In this document: piece by piece, positions 1-8,953 of the stretch
Position numbering within the stretch: the stretch's first letter is position 1
Layout: every line of letters starts with the position of its first letter
Assembly (NCBI GenBank): GCA_030427905.1
Contig: JAUICL010000002.1
Coordinates: 775,495-839,494 of the forward strand
DNA length: 64,000 nt
Reading direction: 5' to 3'
Source of the DNA: Bacteroidia bacterium
Lineage (GTDB): Bacteria; Bacteroidota; Bacteroidia; Flavobacteriales_D; Cryomorphaceae
Translations under genes and position numbers: made by a program
Notes under the pieces: generated by a model
The model's database searches: none
Told to the model about the DNA's origin: nothing
Seen by the model: only the letters and a program-made list of their open reading frames with translations

Positions 1-929
1 TCATAGGATGTATTGGGGCCAATGGGGTTGTAGCAAACTTTAGTTCCATCTATGGTTTTGAAGTACGACTCGTGGAAGAGATCGCTGCACCATTCCCATA
101 CATTGCCAGCCATATTGTACAATCCATATCCATTGGGGTGATATGAACCGACTGGAGCCCGTTCTAGATAACCATCGGCAGCGCTGTTCTCACGTGGAAA
201 CTCGCCTTGCCAAATGTTCGCTAGCGTATCGTTGTGGAGCGGATCTTCATCACCCCAGACAAAGCGCTGACCATCGAGCCCACCGCGTGCGGCAAACTCC
301 CATTCCGCTTCTGTGGGCAATCGCTTACCCTTCCATTCGCAATAGGCCTTCGCATCCAGATAAGCTACGTGTATAACTGGCAATTCCATATCCATTTCGG
401 GTGGAGTTTCATCGCCAAGGGGATTTTTCCAATTGGCTCCCACCTTCCAATCCCACCACTGAAAATGCGATTCGAGTGCCACACCCGGAGCAGGCGGACT
501 GAATACAAGTGATCCAGGCTGCAAGGCTTCTTCATCGGGTTTCGGAGTACCCGGTGGCAACTGCTCTTTCAGCTCTTCCCAATCTATTTCGCGCTCCGCA
601 ATTGTTTTGTAATCGGTCGCCTTCACAAATTCCATAAAGTCGGCATTCGAAACTTCGGTAGAATCCATGTAAAATGCATCGACGTGTACCGGATGTGCTG
701 GATATTCGCGACGGTACTCCCCTTCTTGAACGGCTCCCATTACAAAGTCGCCACTCGGGATCAAAACCATGTTTTCCTTTCGCTTGGCCATACCTTCGGG
801 CCATGAAATAGAAGGTTCGAATTGAGATTTAACAGGCTTTTTCTGGGCTTTCTGCACAGGTTTCTCAGGGGCTTGGCCGCATGATATGGCGACTAGAAAA
901 ATAAAGAAGCAGTAAGAGCTAAAACGCAT
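1..929 (-). CDS. Formylglycine-generating-enzyme (SUMF1/FGE-sulfatase) family lipoprotein, 3' end cut by window edge
   Basis: The reading frame opens at the ATG at 929-927 and stays open to the window edge, so about 309 residues are visible and the C-terminus is missing. The N-terminus is a lipoprotein signal ending in a lipobox (VAISC, Cys 17). The body has the FGE-sulfatase fold signatures: MVLIPSGDFVMG near residue 54, YPAHPVHVDAFYMDSTEVSN, LPTEAEWEFAARGG and NMAGNVWEWCSD. The final residues lead into the usual region around the SYD motif. This fold occurs in true sulfatase activators and in gliding/T9SS proteins (GldJ/GldK type), and many members are not enzymes. The catalytic cysteines of FGE, if present, lie in the unseen part. 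Family call is firm; function is open. Confidence 0.85.
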   Translation of the reverse strand, partial: MRFSSYCFFIFLVAISCGQAPEKPVQKAQKKPVKSQFEPSISWPEGMAKRKENMVLIPSGDFVMGAVQEGEYRREYPAHPVHVDAFYMDSTEVSNADFMEFVKATDYKTIAEREIDWEELKEQLPPGTPKPDEEALQPGSLVFSPPAPGVALESHFQWWDWKVGANWKNPLGDETPPEMDMELPVIHVAYLDAKAYCEWKGKRLPTEAEWEFAARGGLDGQRFVWGDEDPLHNDTLANIWQGEFPRENSAADGYLERAPVGSYHPNGYGLYNMAGNVWEWCSDLFHESYFKTIDGTKVCYNPIGPNTSY

Positions 930-944
930 GGGCGAAAGTTACGG

Positions 945-971
945 CAACAAAAAAAACCGGCCAAGGCCGGT
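945..971 (-). terminator. Rho-independent terminator
   Basis: A perfect 7-bp stem, ACCGGCC / GGCCGGT (956-962 and 965-971) with a 2-nt loop, is followed on the minus strand by nine T residues. It lies 25 bp beyond the stop codon of the small secreted protein at 996-1340. Confidence 0.8.
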
Positions 972-995
972 CTCTTATTTGTAGGGTGATTAAGC

Positions 996-1340
996 TTATT
1001 TTGTGACTTTTTTCTGAAAGTCTTTCTTGTACTTCGTCTTTTGCTCTTCGTTCAAGGTCTTTAGAATGTTTTTATCACACTCTTCCTTAAACTTCATCAT
1101 CGTTTCCTTGTCTTTGTTTGACTTCGTCTCAAGTTTATCAAACGACTTCTGGTGAAGACCTAAGGTGTACAGCTGTCGGTATATCAATACTTCCTGCTCT
1201 TCAGTCAAATCGAGATTTAAAACCATCTCATTTGTCTTCTCTTTCGCAGCTTCTTGAACATCAGCTTGGCTACTTTGTGCATAGGTCATTGAAGTCGCTA
1301 ATATGGCTCCAACGATCATGATCTTCTTAAAAATCTTCAT
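996..1340 (-). CDS. Small secreted hypothetical protein
   Basis: A 114-residue protein with a clear signal peptide (MKIFKKIMIVGAILATSMTY, cleavage near AQ at 21-22). The mature part is charged and helical, with an LDLTEEQ segment near residue 43 and many Lys/Glu residues. Small periplasmic helical proteins of this kind are common in Bacteroidota and sometimes resemble Spy/CpxP-type or DUF4890 proteins, but I cannot assign it. It stands alone, with its own terminator immediately downstream, which suggests a single-gene transcript. Confidence 0.7.
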   Translation of the reverse strand: MKIFKKIMIVGAILATSMTYAQSSQADVQEAAKEKTNEMVLNLDLTEEQEVLIYRQLYTLGLHQKSFDKLETKSNKDKETMMKFKEECDKNILKTLNEEQKTKYKKDFQKKVTK

Positions 1341-1392
1341 AATGGGTAAAATTACAGACGTAAATATAGTTTAGTTTTGGAATCATCCATCT

Positions 1393-2076
1393 ATGGTCCC
1401 AATTTTTAATTTGACGTACAAAGTCGTGAAAAGATGTAAGCCAAGTCGATTAAACTTTAAGCTAAGCCATATTCTTCTGATTCTCATAACGCTGTTTTTT
1501 GCTGGATCCGCGTGTTTCGGCCAAGGTCACATCCACTTACCCGAAGTACACGAAGAGCCAAGGCACCAAGTAGTTTGGGAAAACGACCAATTTAGATTTC
1601 TCAATGTCTACATTCTGCCTGGCGACTCTTCCCTTATGCATATTCACACCACTCCGATAGCATATGTAGCCGCCAAAACGTCTTGTGTTTATATTGAGTA
1701 CACCGGTAAAGCCCCAAAGGAAATCACCCTACCCGATGGCTGGACAGGATATGACTTTTACCGTACTGATTCACCTTTTATACACCGCATAGCTCCTTGC
1801 CGTGGTGATACCCTGCACGTGTATGCCATTCAAATGAAAAACGATCCCCCAGAATCAGCTGACAAAAAAGACTTTGAATTTGGTTTTCAAACTCGAATCG
1901 TAAGTAAAGGTGATACGAATTTGAAAGCAAGTAAAATGCCAGTGGTCTTCAAATCAGGATCGGCCACACACACCGAAAAAATACTGGCACCCGGCGTATA
2001 CATCCTTCCTTCTGAACTAAAGAATCTTGAAATTACGGGCGAATCCGAATTTTGGGAGATCCTGACAAACAGGTAG
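1393..2076 (+). CDS. Secreted cupin-like protein
   Basis: A 227-residue protein with a long N-terminus before a hydrophobic signal (about residues 27-43, LSHILLILITLFFAGS, ending in CFGQ). The mature part begins with a His-rich GHIHLPEVHEE stretch. It contains a cupin-like metal-binding block, LPGDSSLMHIHTTPIAYVAA (about 76-95), and a second His at FIHRIAPC. The sequence looks like a beta-sandwich cupin that binds a metal or small ligand outside the inner membrane. The substrate is unknown. No other ATG lies upstream of the signal, so the first ATG is used; a TAGTTTTG box at 1372-1379 resembles a Bacteroidota -7 element. It is divergent from the gene at 996-1340. Confidence 0.6.
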   Translation: MVPIFNLTYKVVKRCKPSRLNFKLSHILLILITLFFAGSACFGQGHIHLPEVHEEPRHQVVWENDQFRFLNVYILPGDSSLMHIHTTPIAYVAAKTSCVYIEYTGKAPKEITLPDGWTGYDFYRTDSPFIHRIAPCRGDTLHVYAIQMKNDPPESADKKDFEFGFQTRIVSKGDTNLKASKMPVVFKSGSATHTEKILAPGVYILPSELKNLEITGESEFWEILTNR

Positions 2077-2202
2077 TTAAAAACACGAAAATCGGTTTTC
2101 AACTGGCTCAATTTTAATAACTTTAATGGGCAAATACCCCATTAATGGGATTGATAATGACAAGTGACATGTCTATTTTCAGTTCTTTCAAAAGCATATG
2201 TT

Positions 2203-2853
2203 ATGGCTGCGCATTACTACTCTCTGATCCAGTACCGGGGCAATCGAATGAAGTCTCGTGAAGAAATGATGAAATCGACAATGAACGATGTAAGTGTCGA
2301 TGAAGGATTTTTTGACGATTTAATTTGCTATTTCGACAATCCCCTTAAAGTAGAAGCCAAAGCATTTGAGAAGTATAATATCCAAACGCTGGTATCTTAT
2401 CTCAAAGTTTGCCACAGCGACTACTTAAACAAGCAGATTCCCGCCATTTGGCGAAACGTTCAGGAAGTGATCAGGCTTGCTCCTAATCACGAAAAATTTG
2501 CCCGCTACAGCGCTATCATTTTTCGCTCATTCACGCGGGAGCTCGAGAGTCATTTCAAATTCGAAGAAACGCATCTCTTCCCATATGCTCTAGGCTTGGT
2601 AGAGCAAAATACGAAGCTCTGCAACGCATACAGTTCCAAAAAATTTATCGAAGAGCATCCCGCACACTCCATTGACGCAAAGAAAGTACTGGCTTTTCTA
2701 GCCTTGTTTGAACAAGAGCTTCCCGCAAACTTGCCATTTTCTGTTTTGGTAAAACAGATCACTGAACTGAAGGATGACATGGATCTTCACGAAATGCTCG
2801 AAGATTACGTGCTAATCCCTAAAATTCAAGAGCTTGAACACTCGACCAATTAA
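2203..2853 (+). CDS. Hemerythrin-domain protein (RIC/ScdA-YtfE-like)
   Basis: About 216 residues from the ATG at 2203; an in-frame GTG at 2164 would add 13 residues but is a weaker start. The C-terminal two thirds has the di-iron hemerythrin pattern: CHSDYL, then ELESHFKFEETHLFPY with the H...E..H set, then EEHPAHS, and finally DLHEMLEDYVLIPKI. Known relatives (RIC proteins) repair iron-sulfur centres after nitric oxide or oxidative damage. The N-terminal segment with GFFDDLICYFDN is typical of the Bacteroidota group. It is monocistronic; an FkbM gene with its own promoter-like box follows at once. Confidence 0.8.
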   Translation: MAAHYYSLIQYRGNRMKSREEMMKSTMNDVSVDEGFFDDLICYFDNPLKVEAKAFEKYNIQTLVSYLKVCHSDYLNKQIPAIWRNVQEVIRLAPNHEKFARYSAIIFRSFTRELESHFKFEETHLFPYALGLVEQNTKLCNAYSSKKFIEEHPAHSIDAKKVLAFLALFEQELPANLPFSVLVKQITELKDDMDLHEMLEDYVLIPKIQELEHSTN

Positions 2854-2867
2854 CTTCCTTTAATTTA

Positions 2868-2875
2868 TACCTTTG
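2868..2875 (+). promoter_or_regulatory. Candidate -7 promoter box for the downstream FkbM gene
   Basis: TACCTTTG matches the Bacteroidota -7 consensus TANNTTTG exactly. It overlaps the most upstream in-frame TTG (2873), so that TTG is unlikely to be the translation start. No well-spaced -33 TTG is visible. Confidence 0.4.
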
Positions 2876-2890
2876 CCCAAATTTTCTGGG

Positions 2891-3625
2891 TTGAAGGAAA
2901 AGGTAAAGAAATGGCTCCAGCAGATGCTGGGATTTGATAGATACTTGCGAATTTTCGCAAAGTTCAAGATCGCTACCTTGCGATCTGATAAGAAAGAAGG
3001 CGATTTTTTTCACTTTATGACGCTCGTAAAAGACGAAGGGTTAGTTCTGGATATCGGAGCTAATCTTGGCATAATGACCGCCCATTTGGCCAAGCAATTC
3101 AAACGGGCAGAAATCTGGGCATTCGAGCCTATTCCCGACAATTTGCAGGTTCTAAAATCTGTTATCAAAGATCTTCCCAACAGCAATATCAAGCTTTTTG
3201 AGCTAGCCTTGGGCGACAAACCCGGCAAAACCAAAATGGTGCTCCCCGAAGTCGAAGATGTCCAAATGCAAGGGTTGAGTCACGTCGTACACGAGTCTAT
3301 TACTGAGTTTAACGATGGTCGATTTTTTGAAGTAGAAGTTGAGACACTAGATCGGATTGTACCCGCAAATCAAAGAGTTTCTGGCATTAAGCTCGATGTC
3401 GAAAATTTCGAGTACTTCGTTCTGAAAGGTGGTGAGCATACCATTGAAAAACACCACCCCATAATTTACACTGAGCTTTGGGACAATGAGAACCGGGTGA
3501 AGTGCATGGACTTTCTGGCTGAGAAAAACTACAAGCCGATGTACTTTGATGGAAAACGGCTTCAACTCTTCGCTAACTCAGGCTATAGAGGACAAAACTT
3601 CTTTTTCGTCTACACAGAAAATTAA
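2891..3625 (+). CDS. FkbM family SAM-dependent methyltransferase
   Basis: About 244 residues. SAM-binding motif I is LVLDIGANLGIMTAHLA, followed by an acidic AFEPIPDNLQVL motif. The FkbM signature follows: KLDVENFEYFVLKGG and then PIIYTELWDNE. These enzymes O-methylate sugars or small metabolites; the acceptor is unknown. I prefer the TTG at 2891 because the resulting N-terminus (KEKVKKWLQQMLGF) fits relatives and the earlier TTG lies inside a -7 box; an ATG at 2924 is also possible. Its stop codon overlaps that of the convergent DUF4421 gene in a shared TTAA (3622-3625). Confidence 0.8.
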   Translation: MKEKVKKWLQQMLGFDRYLRIFAKFKIATLRSDKKEGDFFHFMTLVKDEGLVLDIGANLGIMTAHLAKQFKRAEIWAFEPIPDNLQVLKSVIKDLPNSNIKLFELALGDKPGKTKMVLPEVEDVQMQGLSHVVHESITEFNDGRFFEVEVETLDRIVPANQRVSGIKLDVENFEYFVLKGGEHTIEKHHPIIYTELWDNENRVKCMDFLAEKNYKPMYFDGKRLQLFANSGYRGQNFFFVYTEN

Positions 3626-4689
3626 GGAATCCGATCGACAATATCCTTCAACTTGGGGCCCATATTGAAGCGCCAAACGTAGTTGAGTCGTATATTTCCA
3701 ATACCAAAATTGGCCGATAGGGTTCGATCTGTGCTGCTTGTACTCACTTGATTATTTAATGTGGTCAACCCGAGGTACCACTTGTCTGAATTGTAGCCAA
3801 TACCAAATCGCAAAAAGGCGCCAATATTCAATTGGTTGTCTACTTCGGTTCCTTCATCAGGTCTATGCGCCGTGCTCCGCCCATATCCCAAGTTGAATGT
3901 GAGCGAGGCTGTCGCAAAAAAACCTTGGTTGATCACCAAACTATAGGCGTATCCAAAACTAGGTCCCAAACGCAAGAACGAAATACGAGTGACGGATTGA
4001 ATATCTCTGACGTCTTCCGCGTCCATAAAAGAAGGCACAATCGCACTATCTCCTTGAACAAGTCCGTAGTACCCTTCCAACCCAGCCAAAAAACTCCCTG
4101 CCGACTTCAACTGTCGTTCGTTCTGGACAAACGGTGCTCGGTAGGTGAATTTATTGTTGTTGAAGACATAAAAAGCTGTTAGGCCAAAAATCTGTTCATA
4201 CAAGTCTGGCCTGACGTAGTAGGGATCAGGATAATCTTCGTCAATGTCTTTGGTATTGTTGAGATAGAGTCCTTTGTAGAATTGGCCGAAAAAATCGATC
4301 ACCAACTTTCGGGAGTACACACGGGTTTGCAAGTCGAGATACTTCGTCTTCCCCTTTCCTTCGTCGGGGTTCAAAAAATCAAAACCGTAGGCCAGGTTCA
4401 GTGTGAAAGCATTGAGCGTAGCCCCGACACCCAGATTCAGCGTTGTATTCGGATCGTACACCAAAAGTGTCTCGGCTTCTCGGTTCTCCAATTCCAAATT
4501 GGTGTATTTCTGAGAAAAATAGATCCTTGTCGAAACCTGCTCTGGGTATGTTTTGATGTAAGTCGAATCAAATTTCGCCAGATTTTGGATAGCTTTTCCC
4601 TGAGCCAAAACCGCAATCGTACACAGGACCATACTGAAAGACAAAATGGTCTTGCACAAATTTTCTTCGATTCGGTTATTAATCTTCAT
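3622..4689 (-). CDS. DUF4421 family outer-membrane protein
   Basis: A 355-residue protein with a signal peptide (cleavage after VLAQ, about residue 30). A beta-barrel-like body of alternating aromatic and polar residues follows: TRIYFSQKYTNLELENR, YDPNTTLNLGVGATLNAF and NLAYGFDFLNPDEGK. The end is barrel-like (NFGIGNIRLNYVWRFNMG). These blocks match the DUF4421 family of Bacteroidota. Known relatives are annotated only as uncharacterised outer-membrane proteins. It lies 37 bp downstream of the GH92 gene and could be cotranscribed with it. Localisation is inferred from composition. Confidence 0.7.
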   Translation of the reverse strand: MKINNRIEENLCKTILSFSMVLCTIAVLAQGKAIQNLAKFDSTYIKTYPEQVSTRIYFSQKYTNLELENREAETLLVYDPNTTLNLGVGATLNAFTLNLAYGFDFLNPDEGKGKTKYLDLQTRVYSRKLVIDFFGQFYKGLYLNNTKDIDEDYPDPYYVRPDLYEQIFGLTAFYVFNNNKFTYRAPFVQNERQLKSAGSFLAGLEGYYGLVQGDSAIVPSFMDAEDVRDIQSVTRISFLRLGPSFGYAYSLVINQGFFATASLTFNLGYGRSTAHRPDEGTEVDNQLNIGAFLRFGIGYNSDKWYLGLTTLNNQVSTSSTDRTLSANFGIGNIRLNYVWRFNMGPKLKDIVDRIP

Positions 4690-4726
4690 TGGGTTCAGCC
4701 AAGTCGTAAAAAGTGAGAGGGCAGTT

Positions 4727-7588
4727 TTAGTTCACCGAAATCTCATCGATAAATATAAAGGTCTCTCCCCCAACTCCCGGATGCCAATCCAAAAGTTTTC
4801 CTGGATTAGTCATGGTAATGCGCAGCTTCGCGGTTTTCGTTTTTTTGAAATTCTCAAAGACAATTTTCTCAATAGATGAAGACTCTTCTGATCTAGGCTT
4901 TTCTCCCAAATCAATGGTCTCAATCACTTTCCATTTTTCCTTTTCCCAAATGGCGAGTTCTACGTTTTGGGGAAGACCAATCCAGGATTTGATGTCTTTC
5001 AATAGCGATACTTCCACTTTCGTGATTTCGGTTGGAGTTGGGTGAACGAGCTCCACGGTCATATCCTGTCCTTGGACACCGATCCAATCGCCTTTTCGCC
5101 AATCGAGATCACCGTAGATTCCATCAACCAGGGCCGACACTCCGCCTGCGGTGTATTGCGGGTTCATTTCGCCTTCTGTCAGATCGGCTTCCCAGAGCCC
5201 GGGTTTCTTTGTAACCAGTGTTCGGCTAATGTGCCCAGCTTCACCGCTCGTATGATCGACAAAACGCGCCGAAAATGCGGCAGTCTCAGTGATCGTTACG
5301 CCATCACCTTCCAAATCCACTTCTTGACCTTCGCCATCCAAAATTTCGGTGGTATTGTGGTGTGTGGCGGGTTGGAATACGATTTCAGTTTGATCAGTAA
5401 ACCTGCGCGGAGCATTGATTATTGGGGCCGGTAGTACGGATGACTTCATGTCGGTAGAATAGGGTTTTTTAGATCCCCAACCACTCGGTTCAGGTCCGCA
5501 CTCCACGATCCATTCGCCGCCTTTGTGAAACTGTTCGTGAGTGATCCAGTTTTGATCAAAAGGTTCACCATCTACTTGCAAAGACTGGATGTAGGGACCC
5601 CTACCTTTCTTTTTAATCTGAAGGCTGTGTCCATGGGCGAAATCCACTCGCACCGAATCCCAGATCGGTGCCGTCAAGACGTACTCAGGCTTTCCAGGAA
5701 CGAGGGGATAAATACCCATACTAGCCATAATATACCAAGCGCTCATCTGCCCGCAGTCTTCATTTCCCGAAAGTCCATCGGGAGCGTTTTGGTAGAATTT
5801 CTCAATGATTTCATGAACCCGCGCCTGCCCTTTCCACGGGCTGTGGGTAGCGTTGTAGAGAAATGCAATATGATGGCTAGGCTCATTGCCGTGCGCGTAT
5901 TGGCCAATCAGTCCAGTAATGTCGGCTTGATCACGGCCTGTGGTTTCAGATGGCTGCACAAAAAGCGAATCTAAGTTGGCTTCGAGACGCTGACGTCCTT
6001 TCTCTACATGGCCATCACCGAGCAATCGCATCCACCCATCGAGATCGTGCACTGGCGAAAAACTGTATTGCCAAGCATTGGCTTCGGTGAAGTGCGAGTT
6101 GACTTCACGTGGGTTGGTCAATTCGAGAAAATCGCCATTGTCGCGTGGTCTCACCAAGCCCGAACTTAGTTCAGTCACCGAACGGTAAGCAGATGACCGG
6201 TATCGGTAGGTGTTGGCGAGATCTTCATCACCGAAATGCTCAGCCGTCCAAGCAATGCAAGCATCGTCGTAGGCATACTCGAGTGTTTTTGAAACTGATT
6301 CTGACTCATCTTGAATCGATAGAAAACCGTATTTCCTGTATTCATCCAGTCCAAAAAGTGATGCTTTAGCCGTCTGATCCATGGCGTTTAGAAGCCGATC
6401 AGGATCGTCTATTTTATACCCCTTGGCCACGGCATCGGCCAGTACCGAAACGCTGTGGTAGCCAATCATACAATTGGTCTCGTTGGCAGCTAGTTCCCAG
6501 ATAGGTAGGCGGCCATACTGATCAAACTGGTCGAGCATAGTCGCGATAAAGTCGGCCGTGCGCTTCGGCTGCGTAATGGCATAGAATGGGTGCGCTGTGC
6601 GATAGGTATCCCAAAGCGAAAAAATGGTGTAGTGATTGTGGTCGGGATCCTGATGGATCTTGTCGTCCATTCCACGATACCTTCCATCCACATCGCTCCA
6701 CATATTTGGTACTGAATAGGCGTGATAAAGCGCAGTCGCAAAAATAGTTCGATCATCATCAGACCCACCCCAAACTTCGGTTTTATACAATTCTTTATTC
6801 CACATAGCATGCGTACGTTCCACTTGTCTGGCAAAGGTTTCTCGCTCTGTCTTCAGGTTTTTACCTGCGCCTTCTTCATCACATCCACTAAGGCCTACCT
6901 GCATCTCGATAGGTGTGTCTATCACCCCAAAGTCCAAAATCCAGGTGCCCTTCACTGAACCAGGTTTCACTTCAAAAGGCAAATTGGTGACTCCTGCAAA
7001 GTGTACTTTCTGATTCGTAGCCCAAGCTTCGCTGTATCGGTGTCCCGAAAAACTCGTGTCTGAGTGAGCTTCGAACTTCATTGATGTGGCTTTGTCGCGA
7101 TGAAGAAGATCGAGAAAGAGCAAAGCACGCTCACCCTTCGGAAACTCATAGCGGTGAATTCCAGTCCTGGTACTTGCTGTGAACGAGCAAATTACTCCAT
7201 TGGCCAATGTTACTCGGTACACCCCTGCTTCGGCTGACTCATCGGCTTTGTTGAAAGGGATCGCTTCATTCACGACAGCTCCAGACTCGCTTGTGATGGG
7301 ACGAAACAAAATATCACCATAATCTGATACCCCTGTACCACTCAAGTGGGTATGCGAAAAGCCATAAATAGCTGTATCGGTGTAGTGGTAGCCACTGCAT
7401 CCATCCCAGCCGGTAAGGCGCGTATCTGGGCCAAGCTGTACCAAACCAAATGGTGCCGTAGCAGCCGGGTGCGTGTGTCCATGCCCTCCTGTACCGATGA
7501 ATGGATTGACGTTTTTGATATTGATTTGGGCGCCACTAAATAGGCAGAGAGCAGCAAAAAATGCGGTCAGCAAGAGTCCTTTCTTCAT
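4727..7588 (-). CDS. GH92 family alpha-mannosidase, secreted
   Basis: A 953-residue protein with a signal peptide (first 20 residues, ending FSGAQ). The GH92 N-domain signature NPFIGTGGHGHTHP starts near residue 27 and continues as FGLVQLGPDTRLTGWDGCSG and GFSHTHLSGTG. The (alpha/alpha)6 catalytic region contains FSLWDTYRTAHP, GNEPSHHIAFLYN and GNEDCGQMSAWYIMASMG, which carry the conserved acidic residues of the family. A C-terminal beta-sandwich of about 150 residues (VDGIYGDLDWRKGDWIGVQG) resembles F5/8-type carbohydrate-binding domains. GH92 enzymes are calcium-dependent exo-alpha-mannosidases that trim mannans or N-glycans. No SusC/SusD pair is nearby, so this is not a typical polysaccharide utilisation locus. 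Confidence 0.95.
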   Translation of the reverse strand: MKKGLLLTAFFAALCLFSGAQINIKNVNPFIGTGGHGHTHPAATAPFGLVQLGPDTRLTGWDGCSGYHYTDTAIYGFSHTHLSGTGVSDYGDILFRPITSESGAVVNEAIPFNKADESAEAGVYRVTLANGVICSFTASTRTGIHRYEFPKGERALLFLDLLHRDKATSMKFEAHSDTSFSGHRYSEAWATNQKVHFAGVTNLPFEVKPGSVKGTWILDFGVIDTPIEMQVGLSGCDEEGAGKNLKTERETFARQVERTHAMWNKELYKTEVWGGSDDDRTIFATALYHAYSVPNMWSDVDGRYRGMDDKIHQDPDHNHYTIFSLWDTYRTAHPFYAITQPKRTADFIATMLDQFDQYGRLPIWELAANETNCMIGYHSVSVLADAVAKGYKIDDPDRLLNAMDQTAKASLFGLDEYRKYGFLSIQDESESVSKTLEYAYDDACIAWTAEHFGDEDLANTYRYRSSAYRSVTELSSGLVRPRDNGDFLELTNPREVNSHFTEANAWQYSFSPVHDLDGWMRLLGDGHVEKGRQRLEANLDSLFVQPSETTGRDQADITGLIGQYAHGNEPSHHIAFLYNATHSPWKGQARVHEIIEKFYQNAPDGLSGNEDCGQMSAWYIMASMGIYPLVPGKPEYVLTAPIWDSVRVDFAHGHSLQIKKKGRGPYIQSLQVDGEPFDQNWITHEQFHKGGEWIVECGPEPSGWGSKKPYSTDMKSSVLPAPIINAPRRFTDQTEIVFQPATHHNTTEILDGEGQEVDLEGDGVTITETAAFSARFVDHTSGEAGHISRTLVTKKPGLWEADLTEGEMNPQYTAGGVSALVDGIYGDLDWRKGDWIGVQGQDMTVELVHPTPTEITKVEVSLLKDIKSWIGLPQNVELAIWEKEKWKVIETIDLGEKPRSEESSSIEKIVFENFKKTKTAKLRITMTNPGKLLDWHPGVGGETFIFIDEISVN

Positions 7589-7648
7589 GCTTCAAAAATA
7601 GCCGAATGTTTCAGATCGGAGCCCCCACAAGTTGGAAGTGGCTTGGTG

Positions 7649-8476
7649 TCATTCCACATTTCCAAAAATACGTGTGAATTTTTCTGGGATTTGGGAATGG
7701 ACTTCCACCCACTCACCCGAGATTGGATGTTTGAATCTCACCGACTTGGCGTGCAGATAGAGACCCTTGCCATTGAGTATCAAACCATCGATAAAGTAGG
7801 TTTTGTCGCCAAGAATGGGGTGACCTAAACCGTGTAAATGCTTGCGAATCTGGTGTCGTCGGCCCGTTTTGGGATTGAGCTCAATCAGGCTCAAATACTT
7901 AAACCGCGGAGATTCTACTAGGCCAAGCCGTTTAAAAGTTGTCTCCGACGGTTTTCCGTCTACAAGTGCTTTGATGACTCCCTTTTCAGATAATTCACCA
8001 ATACTCACTGCCCAATACGTTTTATCGACTTTCTTATCGGCAAAGAGCATATTGAGATCCCGGATGACTGTACTTGTTTTCCCAACCACCAAAACGCCAG
8101 AAGTGGCGTAGTCCAAACGGTGTACAGGCTGGGGAAGAATGGCGTCAAGAGCATTGCTGGCCGCTAGATTTCTCGGGAGAGCATTGGCGATCGTTTTACG
8201 CCTGTTTCCACTCACTTCTATTCCAGCGGGCTTTTCTATGACTGCGAGAAACTCATCTTCGAACAAAACGCGCAAAGGAAAGTCAAAATCCGTGCTAGGG
8301 GTATCGGGGATGGAAAGTTGGATCGCTTCACCTCCAGTAATGTAGGTAGCTGTGGTGGCCACATGCCCATTGACTTGGACACAGTCTTTCTTTATGACTT
8401 TTTTCCATGCCGACTTGGTGGCCGCAGCCAGAAACACCCCCACTCCATACTCCTGCAGTCGTACGGGAGCTGACAA
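7649..8476 (-). CDS. RluA-family RNA pseudouridine synthase
   Basis: A 275-residue protein with an N-terminal S4-like RNA-binding part (RLQEYGVGVF to HVATTATYITGG, about 1-55) and an RluA catalytic domain. The motif HRLDYATSGVLVVGKT (about 138-153) carries the catalytic Asp of HRLD, and NPKTGRRHQIRKHLHGLGHP is the C-terminal RluA signature. It isomerises uridine to pseudouridine in rRNA or tRNA; the target site cannot be told. The start is a TTG, because no ATG or GTG lies between it and the in-frame stop of the upstream VOC gene 43 nt away. It is likely cotranscribed with that gene. Confidence 0.9.
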   Translation of the reverse strand: MSAPVRLQEYGVGVFLAAATKSAWKKVIKKDCVQVNGHVATTATYITGGEAIQLSIPDTPSTDFDFPLRVLFEDEFLAVIEKPAGIEVSGNRRKTIANALPRNLAASNALDAILPQPVHRLDYATSGVLVVGKTSTVIRDLNMLFADKKVDKTYWAVSIGELSEKGVIKALVDGKPSETTFKRLGLVESPRFKYLSLIELNPKTGRRHQIRKHLHGLGHPILGDKTYFIDGLILNGKGLYLHAKSVRFKHPISGEWVEVHSQIPEKFTRIFGNVE

Positions 8477-8518
8477 TTGGGGTACCTTATGAATCTCTGT
8501 GGTAGAAATAGATAAGGA

Positions 8519-8890
8519 TTAGACGTGCTGATCGATCAAAATGGCATTTCCATCTGGGTCGATCATGGTTATGCTCTCGGGGCCTGTTGTCGATTCATCG
8601 GCCTTTTTCATCAAGTTTACACCTTGCTCAGTCAGACGCTTCTGAATTTCGCGCACATCGGCAAAAGAATCGAGCGCTTTGGCATCAGTGTCCCAACCTG
8701 GGTTGAAAGTGAGAATATTTCCTTCAAACATTCCTTGAAACAAGCCGACCAAGGCATCACCGTTCTTCATAATGAGATAATTGCGCTCTAGCGCTCCGGC
8801 AAAGACTTCGAATCCTAGTTTTTCATAAAACGCCTTGGAAGCGTTGATATCCTTAACACTAAGGCTTACTGAAAATGCACCTAATTTCAT
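8519..8890 (-). CDS. VOC (glyoxalase/bleomycin-resistance) family protein
   Basis: A 123-residue single VOC domain made of two beta-alpha-beta-beta-beta units. The first is FSVSLSVKDINASKAFYEKL GFEV-like, and the second ends in ITMIDPDGNAILIDQHV. The SVKDINASKAFYEKLGFEV start and DPDGNAILID end are typical of glyoxalase-like proteins. Such proteins bind a divalent metal and act on small electrophilic or aromatic compounds, or only bind them. Substrate is unknown. It precedes the RluA gene by 43 bp, in the same direction. Confidence 0.85.
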   Translation of the reverse strand: MKLGAFSVSLSVKDINASKAFYEKLGFEVFAGALERNYLIMKNGDALVGLFQGMFEGNILTFNPGWDTDAKALDSFADVREIQKRLTEQGVNLMKKADESTTGPESITMIDPDGNAILIDQHV

Positions 8891-8953
8891 ATTACGGGGT
8901 TTTTAGGTATAAAGGTAGGGAAGAATTCTGATCAAGCGGGATGTATGAACTCC

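Noticed and set aside
4282..4716. 144-residue plus-strand frame opposite the DUF4421 gene
   Set aside because: Shadow of a well-supported gene on the other strand.
7589..7600. TATTTTTG as -7 box of the GH92 gene
   Set aside because: It ends only 4 nt before the start codon and would place the transcription start inside the gene.
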